Assembly (NCBI GenBank): GCA_006969385.1
Contig: CP030884.1
Location: forward strand, 1,488,001-1,552,000
DNA: 64,000 nt
From: Planctomycetaceae bacterium
Lineage (GTDB): Bacteria > Planctomycetota > Phycisphaerae > UBA1845 > UTPLA1
Direction: 5' to 3'
The position numbers were made by a program, and so were the translations under genes. The notes under the pieces were generated by a model. The model did no database searches and had not been told where the DNA came from. It was given only the letters and a program-made list of their open reading frames with translations. Positions 17,536 to 25,717 of the stretch are shown in pieces. Numbering within the stretch: the first letter of the stretch is position 1; each line of letters opens with the position of its first letter.

Positions 17536-19095
17536 GTGAATATCGCCTTTTTGCCTCAGGTGCGTCAAATGAGCGAAGCATTCGTGAAACCGATTCGTCG
17601 GGCCGTTGCGTACGGCCCGTTGTTGACCTTGGTGGTCTTGCCAGCCGGCTGTAGCCATATCGAGCGTTGGCCCATCAACGGCTGGTTGGATCCGACGCAG
17701 GTCGGAAACTTTGAGCAGTCGGGTCGCAGCGAAATTCGCGACATCATGACGATGTTTGAGGAGCCCGAAGGCGTCGCCAATGCCGAGGAGCCCAGCCCGG
17801 AAGACCTCGAAGTGCGCTATGAAGAGCCCGAGATTCAACCGGGCGATATATTGCGTATTTCAATTTACGAACTGCAGGCACCCAACGTTGCTACCGAGCT
17901 GCAGGTGCAGGTGCGCAACTCAGGAATGGAGACGTTCCCGAATTTAGGAACCGTACGCATCGCGGGCTACACGGCGACGGAGTTGGAAGGCGAACTCAAG
18001 CGCAAACTGGCGGAAAGCGAGATTCTGCGCGACGCGGATGTGCAGGTTTCGCTTCTGCAATCGACCTCGCGACAGTTCACGGTCGTTGGTACCGTGCAGC
18101 AACCGGGCAATTACCCGTTGCCGTCGCCCGATTATCGTTTGTTCAACGCGATCGGCGCGATTGGCGGCCTGCCGAACCAGGTCGAGACGATTTACGTCTT
18201 CCGCGCCGAAGATCGCGACCCCGTCAACGAGGTGACCACCCAGCCGGAGACGATGAACGGCTGGCTTGGTGGGAACCAGTACACGCTAAATGACCTCTCG
18301 GGCGGCACCGGTCGCCGCTACGCTCAGGCAGACCCGAAGGCGACGGGGCTGAGTCAGATCGAGCAGCTAGAGGCGGGGCCGACGTCGCAGCCGCAGGGCC
18401 GCCCCGTTTTCGACCCGCGCACTGGTGAATGGCGTATTGAAACACCAAAGCAGCCCGCAATCGACGATTCTGTGCCCGTAACGCCGAATCGCCCGACCAG
18501 CGCGCCGGCTGCGGACGAGCCTTATGGCGACGATGAAGAGACAGACCCGTTTACGGCTTTGGCCGAAGGGCGGCGCGTGATTGCGATTCCGGCGGCGGCT
18601 TTGCTGGAAGGCGATCCTAACTACAATATCGTGATTCGCCCGCGCGATGTGATTCGCATCAATTTGCCCAATACTGGTGAGTATTACATGGGCGGCAACA
18701 TTCAGGGGCAGGGGCCGTATCAGTTGACCGGTCGCAACATTACGGTGAAGCAAGCGATTATCTCGGCGGGCGGCTTTACCCCGTTGGCGTATCCATCGCG
18801 GGCAACGTTGATTCGCCGCATTGCGAAGAACGAAGAGCAGTCGATCCAGATCAACCTGGATGCGATTTTCTCGGGTTCGACGCCGGACTTTTTCCTGCGA
18901 CCGAACGATGTGGTCAATGTCGGTTCGCACCCGGCGACGTACTTCCTGGCGGTGATTCGCAACGCGTTCCGGGCGAGCTACGGTTTTGGTTTCGTTTACG
19001 ATCGCAACTTTGCGGATGCCGATACGTTCCAAGCGCAGGAGCAGATCCGTCAGCGGGAAATTCAGGAAAAGACCTTGCGTGGTCTACCGATTTAA
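17536..19095 (+). CDS. Wza-like polysaccharide export outer-membrane lipoprotein
   Basis: The first gene of the exosortase/exopolysaccharide locus. After the start comes a hydrophobic stretch with LPAGC, a lipobox-like site. The Poly_export domain begins with IQPGDILRISIYEL (about residue 97), followed by SLBB-type beta-grasp segments (FTVVGTVQQPGNYPL and YYMGGNIQGQGPYQLTG). A Pro/Thr-rich low-complexity insert (about 255-330) separates them, unlike compact Wza. GTG 17536 is chosen because AAGGAG lies 8 nt upstream; the GTG at 17527 overlaps that site. The last ~40 residues are charged. It should form the outer-membrane channel for the glycan exported with the BY-kinase further on. Confidence 0.88.
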   Translation: MNIAFLPQVRQMSEAFVKPIRRAVAYGPLLTLVVLPAGCSHIERWPINGWLDPTQVGNFEQSGRSEIRDIMTMFEEPEGVANAEEPSPEDLEVRYEEPEIQPGDILRISIYELQAPNVATELQVQVRNSGMETFPNLGTVRIAGYTATELEGELKRKLAESEILRDADVQVSLLQSTSRQFTVVGTVQQPGNYPLPSPDYRLFNAIGAIGGLPNQVETIYVFRAEDRDPVNEVTTQPETMNGWLGGNQYTLNDLSGGTGRRYAQADPKATGLSQIEQLEAGPTSQPQGRPVFDPRTGEWRIETPKQPAIDDSVPVTPNRPTSAPAADEPYGDDEETDPFTALAEGRRVIAIPAAALLEGDPNYNIVIRPRDVIRINLPNTGEYYMGGNIQGQGPYQLTGRNITVKQAIISAGGFTPLAYPSRATLIRRIAKNEEQSIQINLDAIFSGSTPDFFLRPNDVVNVGSHPATYFLAVIRNAFRASYGFGFVYDRNFADADTFQAQEQIRQREIQEKTLRGLPI

Positions 19096-19158
19096 GGGTT
19101 CGGTTTCCCGCGCGACATCGGGCTTGTTAGTTCGAATGATGTAAGGAAATGTGTTGTC

Positions 19159-20139
19159 GTGGCGTCGGAAGTTGAAACGGTAAACTACGCAGCTCCACAA
19201 GGCGGCGGTTATGTCGATGACACGCCTCCCGGTTGGCGCGAAGCGCTCGGCACAGGCGGCATTCTCAAGCTGGCGCTGGTCGTCGGGCTGGTCATCTGGT
19301 TGTACTGGGAACAACTGGTGCGCTTCGTGCTGTATTGGCAGCAGCCCGATTGGTCGCACGGTTTCCTGATTCCGCTGTTTTGTATTTATCTGGTTCACAA
19401 CCGTCGCAGAGAGTTGCTCGAAGGCGCGCATCATGGCTCGGTCGTCGGCTTGATGGCAGTCGTTGGAAGTATCGCTGTTTACTTCGCAAGTATTTATCTC
19501 GCGATCGGCTACTTTCAGGCGCTGTCGATTCTCGGCGTGATCGGCGGCTTGGTCTTAGCGATTCGCGGCTGGAAGAGCTTTTACGTTACCGCATTTCCGA
19601 TTGCGTTCATCTTTCTGGCGATTCCGCCGCCGACGCGGTTGTATCGCGAATTTACCCAACCAATGCAAAAGCTTGCCGCCATGATCGCGTCGGCGGTGCT
19701 GTCGATGTTTCCCGGCGTGCTGGATATCGAGCGCTCGGGCGGTGTCGATATCAAATATTTCATGGAGTCCGGTGCGCACGGATCGTTCACCGTCGCCGGC
19801 GCCTGCAGCGGCATGCGCTCGCTGATGGCGTTTGTGGCGCTGGGGTTGGCGGCGGCGTATATGACGCCCCGACCGACATGGCATCGCATTTTGATGGCGC
19901 TCTGCGTGGTGCCGGTGGCGCTGACATGCAACATCTTGCGGGTGATCATCACGGGTAGCCTCCAGATGTATGGGTATCCGGAATTGGCGACGGGAACGCC
20001 GCACACGATCCTCGGTCTCGTGATGTTTGCCGTTGGTTTCGGGGTTTACAGCGGCATATTATGGGTACTGGACCATTTGGTGGTCGAGGCCGACGACGAA
20101 CCCGCGACGCCATCGAGCGTACGTGCTGCAGGGGAATAG
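19159..20139 (+). CDS. Exosortase (exosortase/archaeosortase family)
   Basis: A multi-span membrane transpeptidase that in characterised systems cleaves PEP-CTERM-type C-terminal signals. The catalytic triad is present: Cys216 in ACSGMRSL, Arg261 in NILRV and His282 in GTPHTILG. The family opening WSHGFLIPLFCIYLV after TM1 is also there. 326 residues and about eight hydrophobic segments. GTG 19159 follows AAGGA at 11 nt. The next gene encodes the EpsI-type partner starting 1 nt after this stop. No protein in the window has a recognisable PEP-CTERM tail, so its substrates are elsewhere. Confidence 0.92.
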   Translation: MASEVETVNYAAPQGGGYVDDTPPGWREALGTGGILKLALVVGLVIWLYWEQLVRFVLYWQQPDWSHGFLIPLFCIYLVHNRRRELLEGAHHGSVVGLMAVVGSIAVYFASIYLAIGYFQALSILGVIGGLVLAIRGWKSFYVTAFPIAFIFLAIPPPTRLYREFTQPMQKLAAMIASAVLSMFPGVLDIERSGGVDIKYFMESGAHGSFTVAGACSGMRSLMAFVALGLAAAYMTPRPTWHRILMALCVVPVALTCNILRVIITGSLQMYGYPELATGTPHTILGLVMFAVGFGVYSGILWVLDHLVVEADDEPATPSSVRAAGE

Positions 20140-20140
20140 T

Positions 20141-20908
20141 ATGTCCACGCAAGCATCCGCATCATCCCGGGTTTATTACATTTTGGCCGTGGTCTTGCTC
20201 GCCGGCAGTGCGGCGGCCATGCAGGTGATCGACTTTCAGGTCATCAAGAAACCCTTGCCGTTGCAAAAGCCGTTGATCGATTTCGATCGCGATTCATTGA
20301 AGCCCTTGGTTCGGGTCGATGCGAATATTCTTTCGAAGGATGTGGTCGCGGAACTCGGCACGGAAGAATACATCGAATGGTCGCTCAGCGATCCTCGCGT
20401 TAAGGATTCGAGTAAGGCAAAGGTGTCGCTTTTCCTGACGTATTACACGAATGTGCAGGATCAAGTACCGCATGTGCCGGAAGAATGTTACTACCAAGGC
20501 GGAATGATAAAGACGGATGATGAGGCGCAGTCCTGGACGTTGAGTGCTTTGCCCGGCGAAGAGATTGCGGTGCGACGACTGGGGTTTGCGCGGCGGGATC
20601 GGCCCGACGCCAATTCGCTGGTCTATTACACCATTAACGTTAACGGTATGTTCTTTGCGGATCGACAAGATGCCCGATTCAAGTTGAAGTCATTCAATGA
20701 AACGCACCTCTACTATTCAAAAGTGGAAATAGCATTTCAGGGATACTCGAAGGATGACTTGGAAGTTCTCGACGAGCGCGCGCGCGAACTGATGGATATC
20801 ACCGTCAAAGAATTGTTCGACGAACATTGGCCGCCGCGCGGCACCGAGATCGGCGGCTACGAAGGATTGCAGAAAAAGGCCGCCGAACGACAGGCGTCGC
20901 AATCGTAA
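20141..20908 (+). CDS. Exosortase-associated EpsI-type protein (DUF3485-like)
   Basis: 255 residues, with one N-terminal hydrophobic segment (YYILAVVLLAGSAAAM) and a periplasmic domain. DUF3485/EpsI proteins are encoded beside, or fused to, exosortases in polysaccharide loci; their biochemical role is not settled. The domain has the typical central HVPEECYYQGG segment and a later VYYTINVNG-like strand pair (LVYYTINVNG). The open frame extends further upstream inside the exosortase gene, but ATG 20141, one base after the exosortase TAG, is the natural start, with GGGGAA just before it. Confidence 0.85.
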   Translation: MSTQASASSRVYYILAVVLLAGSAAAMQVIDFQVIKKPLPLQKPLIDFDRDSLKPLVRVDANILSKDVVAELGTEEYIEWSLSDPRVKDSSKAKVSLFLTYYTNVQDQVPHVPEECYYQGGMIKTDDEAQSWTLSALPGEEIAVRRLGFARRDRPDANSLVYYTINVNGMFFADRQDARFKLKSFNETHLYYSKVEIAFQGYSKDDLEVLDERARELMDITVKELFDEHWPPRGTEIGGYEGLQKKAAERQASQS

Positions 20909-20955
20909 ATCAAAACCGATCAACAACTGTGAAGAAGCAGAGGAATTAGCGATCG

Positions 20956-23900
20956 ATGGCTAAGCGACTGAATAAAGGATTGGTGGGTGGTCTGGCGGCC
21001 AGTATGGCCATGTTGATCATCATTCTGGGTTTCATCTTTATCAATAGCCTGCCGGGGCAGGATCCGGAAGAGCATGTGCGTGCTGCGGACGAATTGATGA
21101 AGGTCGGTAAATACGAATCTGCCATGAACATGTATCACCGCGCGTATATCAAGCGCGGCGATCGCCCAGCCGCCCCGTATTTGATTAAGGCGTCCAAAGC
21201 GGCGCTGGAAGTACCGAAGCGCGAAAGCATCGGCATGGCGCTCGATTTTTTGCGCATGGCGATCAATAAGGATCCGCGTTCGGAAGAAGCGCATCGCGAG
21301 TTGATCGATTTATGGCTGGAGATTACGCAGGCGAGCGCGGAACTCGGTGCCAATGACTTTTCCAGCTGGCAGGCATTGTTCGACGCCACCGAAAAGGCGA
21401 TCGAACTGTTGCCCGCTCTCGCCGACGATCCGGAGATTCTCTACGTTCGCGGTATTTGCTTCCTGAACCTGGAATCCAACGATAGTACCTATCGCGAGAA
21501 AGGGATTGCGGCGCTGCGCAAAGCGCATGAGATCGACCCGAGCAACGCGGACGTGGCCGAACAATTGGCGCTAACGTTTTATGCTGAAGCAAAGCAGAAA
21601 GAGCAAAAGCGTCAATATTCTGAGGCGGACGCGGAGGTCAAAATGGCGCGGCAGTTGCTGGCGTCGACCATCGAAAAAGCTAAGGCCGCCGACAATGCCG
21701 CAGGCGTCGCACGATTGACACTCATTTCTGCCCGAATCGATTTCGTCGAGGGTGAAACCGAAGCGGGTATTGAGAAGATCAAATCCGTTACCAATGGAGA
21801 TGCGAATCGGGACCTCGGTTATCGATTCCTGGCCGAATTATATTTGGGACGGCTCACGCCGAACGTCGAAGCCGATCTCGATAAGGCGACGGAAGCGCTA
21901 AAGGACGGTCTCAAGATCAGTCCGGACAATGGCGAATTCTACCGCACACTCGGGCTCGTATATCAGGAGCGCCGCAACAGTCCTGAGTTATCCAACGATG
22001 AGAAACTCGAATGGTTGAATAAAGAGGCCGAGTTGTATCGTGCTGGTTTGGAAGAAATCCAATTCACGGATAACTACCGCGACCAGAAAAAACGTTTGAT
22101 GAGCATCGTTCTGATTCAGCAGCTATGCCGTCAGGAAATTGCACGTGCGTCCTTGGTGTCGGGTGAGGCGAAACGGGAAGAGGCGCTCGCCGCGGCCGAG
22201 TCGGCCATCGATATGATGACGGAGATCGTGCCGGATGACGCGTCGCCCGTGAAATACCTTAACGCGCTGGTTGCCAACGCGCGCGGTAATACGGTATTGG
22301 CAATTAAAGAGGGCGAAGCCGCGCTGAAGGCATCCGGCAATCAGGCCACTGTCGATCTTTATTCGATGATGGGCGATTTGTACCGCCAGCGCAACGCGCT
22401 GGGTAAGGCCGAAGAAATGTTTCGCAAGGCCTTATCGCTGCAGCCGGTGAATCCCGGATTGTATCGCGGCCTGGGCTACGTGTTGCTGCAGCAGGGGCGC
22501 TATACCGACGCGCTGAGATTTCTCAAACCCGATGAACCGCGACAACTGCGCGACGCGCTGTTGAACGATCCGCTTGCGACGCAATTGCGGGTGGAGGTTT
22601 ACACCAAGCTCGATCAGGCCGACTTGGCGCAGGCGGAAGTTAACCGCATGGACGGCTCGGCCCCGGCGGCGGAATTCACCAATATTCGACTAATGGTGGT
22701 CAACGGAAAATGTTCCGAAGCATTGGCGGCCGCCAAGGCGCTGTTCGAGAAAGACACCGCCAATAAAACCAATCTGAACTTCTTGGTGGATACGTTTGTT
22801 CGCTGTGACGAAAAGCCCGCCGGTTATGAATTTATTGCGACGTACGTCGATCGGAACCCCGATGATGCCGATTTACAACGCGCGTCTTTGATTCTTGCGG
22901 AAGATTCTGCCGAGCGCACCGAAGCGATCGCGAAGTGGTATCGCGACAACCTGGAAGGTGTCGAGCGGGAGTTGGCCTTGGCGGCGCATTTCCGCGCCAA
23001 CGATATGCCCGCGGAAGAACTCGCCGCATTAGAAGCTGCCGAACAGTTGGAGCCCAACAATCCGCGCGTGTTGGATGTACGTTTCACGCGGTGTTTGCGC
23101 GAACAGGAATGGGAGAAGGCCGAGGAATACGCGCGCAAGATTGCCGAGATCGATCTCGATGGTGCGGGCGGCCTCATGGTGCGCGGTCGGTTGTATGTCG
23201 CTAAGGCCGAACACTATCGCAGCATCGACGATATGGACGCTTGTCACGACACGGCGAAGACCGCCGTCGAACTACTGAATCAGGGGCTCGATCAATACCC
23301 GAACAACTCGATGGGATGGACCTTCGTTGCCCAATGCCACTTGTTCCTCAACAACGCCGATCAGGCGAAGCAGGCGCTGGAACGGGCGACCGATATCAAT
23401 CCCAACAATGGGTTGGCGTCGAAACTCCGCGCGCGCTTGGCGTTTGTAGAAGATGATCAGGCCACCTTCCGTCGTTTCCTGGCCAAGGCCGCACGCGTAA
23501 TGCCCGACGACGAATGGGTTTCGCGAATGACGCTAGTCGCGCGCGAACAGGAAAACCCGACCGATGCTGTGGCCGACCGTGAACGACGTCGACAAGAAGC
23601 CCCGGATGATGTGGATAACCTCATCATGCTGGCGCGGTTGTATAAAGACGACGAGGTTGCCAAGTATCGCAAGGCGGAAGAGGTTTATCGCGAAGCGCTT
23701 GCCGCCGCGCCGGAAGACTTGGCGTTGGTCAATGAGGTCGCGGCGTTCTTCGCATCGGATGTCGTAAACCTGCCTCAGGAAGGCGAGCAGCTATTGAAAG
23801 ATCGCTTGCAAGCCGAGCAAGCCTTGGATCGTAAGGCGCGCGTAGCAGTTGCTTTGGGCACTTTTTATGCGGATCGAGGTCGCTATGCGACCGCCGATCG

Positions 23901-25617
23901 TCACTTCCAAATGGCGATGAGCTTCGACGAGTCTCCCGAAATGATCGGCCGCGCCGCCGATTTCTACCGACGCAGTCGGCGTTTTGATAAAGCCTTAACG
24001 TTGTATGAAAGTATCATTAGCGCCGGGCAGGCCGCCGACTCGGAAGTCACCGAAATCGAGTTGAAGATCGCGTCGAAGCAGCGTATCGCGTTGTTGCTCA
24101 CATTGCAGCGTTACGATACGGCCAAGGTCGCGATCGACGAGTTTCTCGCCAAGTTTCCGAGAGACGAGCAGGGCATCATCTTCGAAGGTGCCTACCACCT
24201 GAACGGGGGCAATATCGATATGGCGCTCGCCGCATTCGATCGTCACCTCCGAAACGATCCGGGTAATGCCACGGCCCTCTGGCAGCGCGGTCGCCTTTAT
24301 TACCTGCAAGGTGATTATCGCAAGGCGATCGAAGACCTGAAGCTGAGTAAGGCGGAACGGCCCGATGGCTTCGAGTATCGCCATCGAATTCTGCTTACAG
24401 ATGTGCTCCTCGCCGACGCGCTGCGAAGAAATGAAAGCGGGACAGAGGCGGCGCGCGAGCTACAGGAGATTTTGAAGAATCATCCGGAACAAGAACGGGT
24501 CGCGCAGAATCTGGTGGATATTTACGCGCGCATGCGCCCTCCGCAATACGAAGCCGCCGAGTCGCTGATTTACCGATACATGCAAGACAATCCGGGTAAC
24601 TACGAGTGGCCGATGCTGTTGGGCAATTTCGGTCGCTTATCCGGTGATCCGGCGAAGCAACTGCAGGGATATCGGCGCGCTTCGGAAATCTCAAACTACT
24701 CGGCAGATGCCTTGGTGACTTATTTTAGAACGCTGCGGGAGTTGGGGCGGTGCGATGAACTCATCGATGCTGCGTTGACGAAGGTGCCGGCCGTAAAACT
24801 CGATCGGTCCGCGGCAGCGTTGTCCGCGCTGGGATACTGTTACGGTCAATCGGGCGACGTCGACAAAGCAATCAATACTTTCAATCGGGCCCAGGCCGCT
24901 GCCGGCAACGACTTTGCCGCTTACGACGCGATATTGCGAGATCTGATCGCAACCCTTGGACTCGAAACCGCCCAGAAACAAATGGAGGAGGCGGTCGCCA
25001 GAGAGCCGTCCAACCTCGTTGCGCGCCGTGCGATGGTGCACCTGCGGTTCCGAAGTAACGATGTTGATGGCGCGCTTAAGGAATGCGACACGATTATTCA
25101 GCAGGCCGTACGCGATGGAGATAGGCTGTTTGCTAACGTGGCGAAAGGCATGTTGTACGATCGCAAAAAGGACTTCACCGCCGCACGCGATGCCTACGAG
25201 GCGGCCCTCAAGATAGACAGTAACCATCCACTCGCGCTCAACAATATCTCGTTCCTCTTGTCAGAGAAACTCAACCAGCCGACCGAAGCGCTGCCGTATG
25301 CCAAACGTGCCGTGAAAGTCGATCCGAATAACGCCGGCTATCTCGATACGTACGGCTGGATATTGGCGCAGACCGACCAATTGGGCGAGGCGTCGGGAAC
25401 CTTACTGCGCGCGATCGAGCTTGATAGTGAAAACCTCGACGCGATCGTTCACTTGGGTATGGTCCATGAAATGCGCGGTGAAAAGGAAAAAGCGATCAAG
25501 CGGCTCGAACAAGCGAAAGAGTTCATCGATCGACAGCCCCAAAATGACCCGGCTATGAAGGAAAGATTCGATGACTATCGGTCGAAGATAGATAAGACGC
25601 TCGCTCGCCTGTCGTAA
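20956..25617 (+). CDS. Giant membrane-anchored TPR protein of the exosortase locus
   Basis: 1553 residues: an N-terminal membrane anchor (about residues 9-29, GLVGGLAASMAMLIIILGF) followed by tetratricopeptide-type helical repeats along nearly the whole length, clearest in A.E...RKALSLQPVNPGLYRGLGYVLLQ and in the last 150 residues (AR.AYEAALKIDSNHPLALNN, then LDTYGWILAQTDQLGEA). It resembles in layout the large TPR proteins found with exosortase/PEP-CTERM systems (PrsT-type), which are thought to assist polysaccharide assembly or export. Here the position between EpsI and the BY-kinase supports such a scaffold role (inference). ATG 20956 follows AGAGGA at 11 nt. Confidence 0.85.
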   Translation: MAKRLNKGLVGGLAASMAMLIIILGFIFINSLPGQDPEEHVRAADELMKVGKYESAMNMYHRAYIKRGDRPAAPYLIKASKAALEVPKRESIGMALDFLRMAINKDPRSEEAHRELIDLWLEITQASAELGANDFSSWQALFDATEKAIELLPALADDPEILYVRGICFLNLESNDSTYREKGIAALRKAHEIDPSNADVAEQLALTFYAEAKQKEQKRQYSEADAEVKMARQLLASTIEKAKAADNAAGVARLTLISARIDFVEGETEAGIEKIKSVTNGDANRDLGYRFLAELYLGRLTPNVEADLDKATEALKDGLKISPDNGEFYRTLGLVYQERRNSPELSNDEKLEWLNKEAELYRAGLEEIQFTDNYRDQKKRLMSIVLIQQLCRQEIARASLVSGEAKREEALAAAESAIDMMTEIVPDDASPVKYLNALVANARGNTVLAIKEGEAALKASGNQATVDLYSMMGDLYRQRNALGKAEEMFRKALSLQPVNPGLYRGLGYVLLQQGRYTDALRFLKPDEPRQLRDALLNDPLATQLRVEVYTKLDQADLAQAEVNRMDGSAPAAEFTNIRLMVVNGKCSEALAAAKALFEKDTANKTNLNFLVDTFVRCDEKPAGYEFIATYVDRNPDDADLQRASLILAEDSAERTEAIAKWYRDNLEGVERELALAAHFRANDMPAEELAALEAAEQLEPNNPRVLDVRFTRCLREQEWEKAEEYARKIAEIDLDGAGGLMVRGRLYVAKAEHYRSIDDMDACHDTAKTAVELLNQGLDQYPNNSMGWTFVAQCHLFLNNADQAKQALERATDINPNNGLASKLRARLAFVEDDQATFRRFLAKAARVMPDDEWVSRMTLVAREQENPTDAVADRERRRQEAPDDVDNLIMLARLYKDDEVAKYRKAEEVYREALAAAPEDLALVNEVAAFFASDVVNLPQEGEQLLKDRLQAEQALDRKARVAVALGTFYADRGRYATADRHFQMAMSFDESPEMIGRAADFYRRSRRFDKALTLYESIISAGQAADSEVTEIELKIASKQRIALLLTLQRYDTAKVAIDEFLAKFPRDEQGIIFEGAYHLNGGNIDMALAAFDRHLRNDPGNATALWQRGRLYYLQGDYRKAIEDLKLSKAERPDGFEYRHRILLTDVLLADALRRNESGTEAARELQEILKNHPEQERVAQNLVDIYARMRPPQYEAAESLIYRYMQDNPGNYEWPMLLGNFGRLSGDPAKQLQGYRRASEISNYSADALVTYFRTLRELGRCDELIDAALTKVPAVKLDRSAAALSALGYCYGQSGDVDKAINTFNRAQAAAGNDFAAYDAILRDLIATLGLETAQKQMEEAVAREPSNLVARRAMVHLRFRSNDVDGALKECDTIIQQAVRDGDRLFANVAKGMLYDRKKDFTAARDAYEAALKIDSNHPLALNNISFLLSEKLNQPTEALPYAKRAVKVDPNNAGYLDTYGWILAQTDQLGEASGTLLRAIELDSENLDAIVHLGMVHEMRGEKEKAIKRLEQAKEFIDRQPQNDPAMKERFDDYRSKIDKTLARLS

Positions 25618-25717
25618 TTACCGACTCGCAAGTGAGTTACCAGAAGCACCGTTGCCGTTAGGCGAAGTTTGCGCTTGGCAACGGCGATCGCGTTAATAGA
25701 AGTAAGGTATCGCAGCC

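Noticed and set aside
17335..17838. 167-residue minus-strand frame
   Set aside because: Antisense over the start of the Wza-like gene; no recognisable motif.
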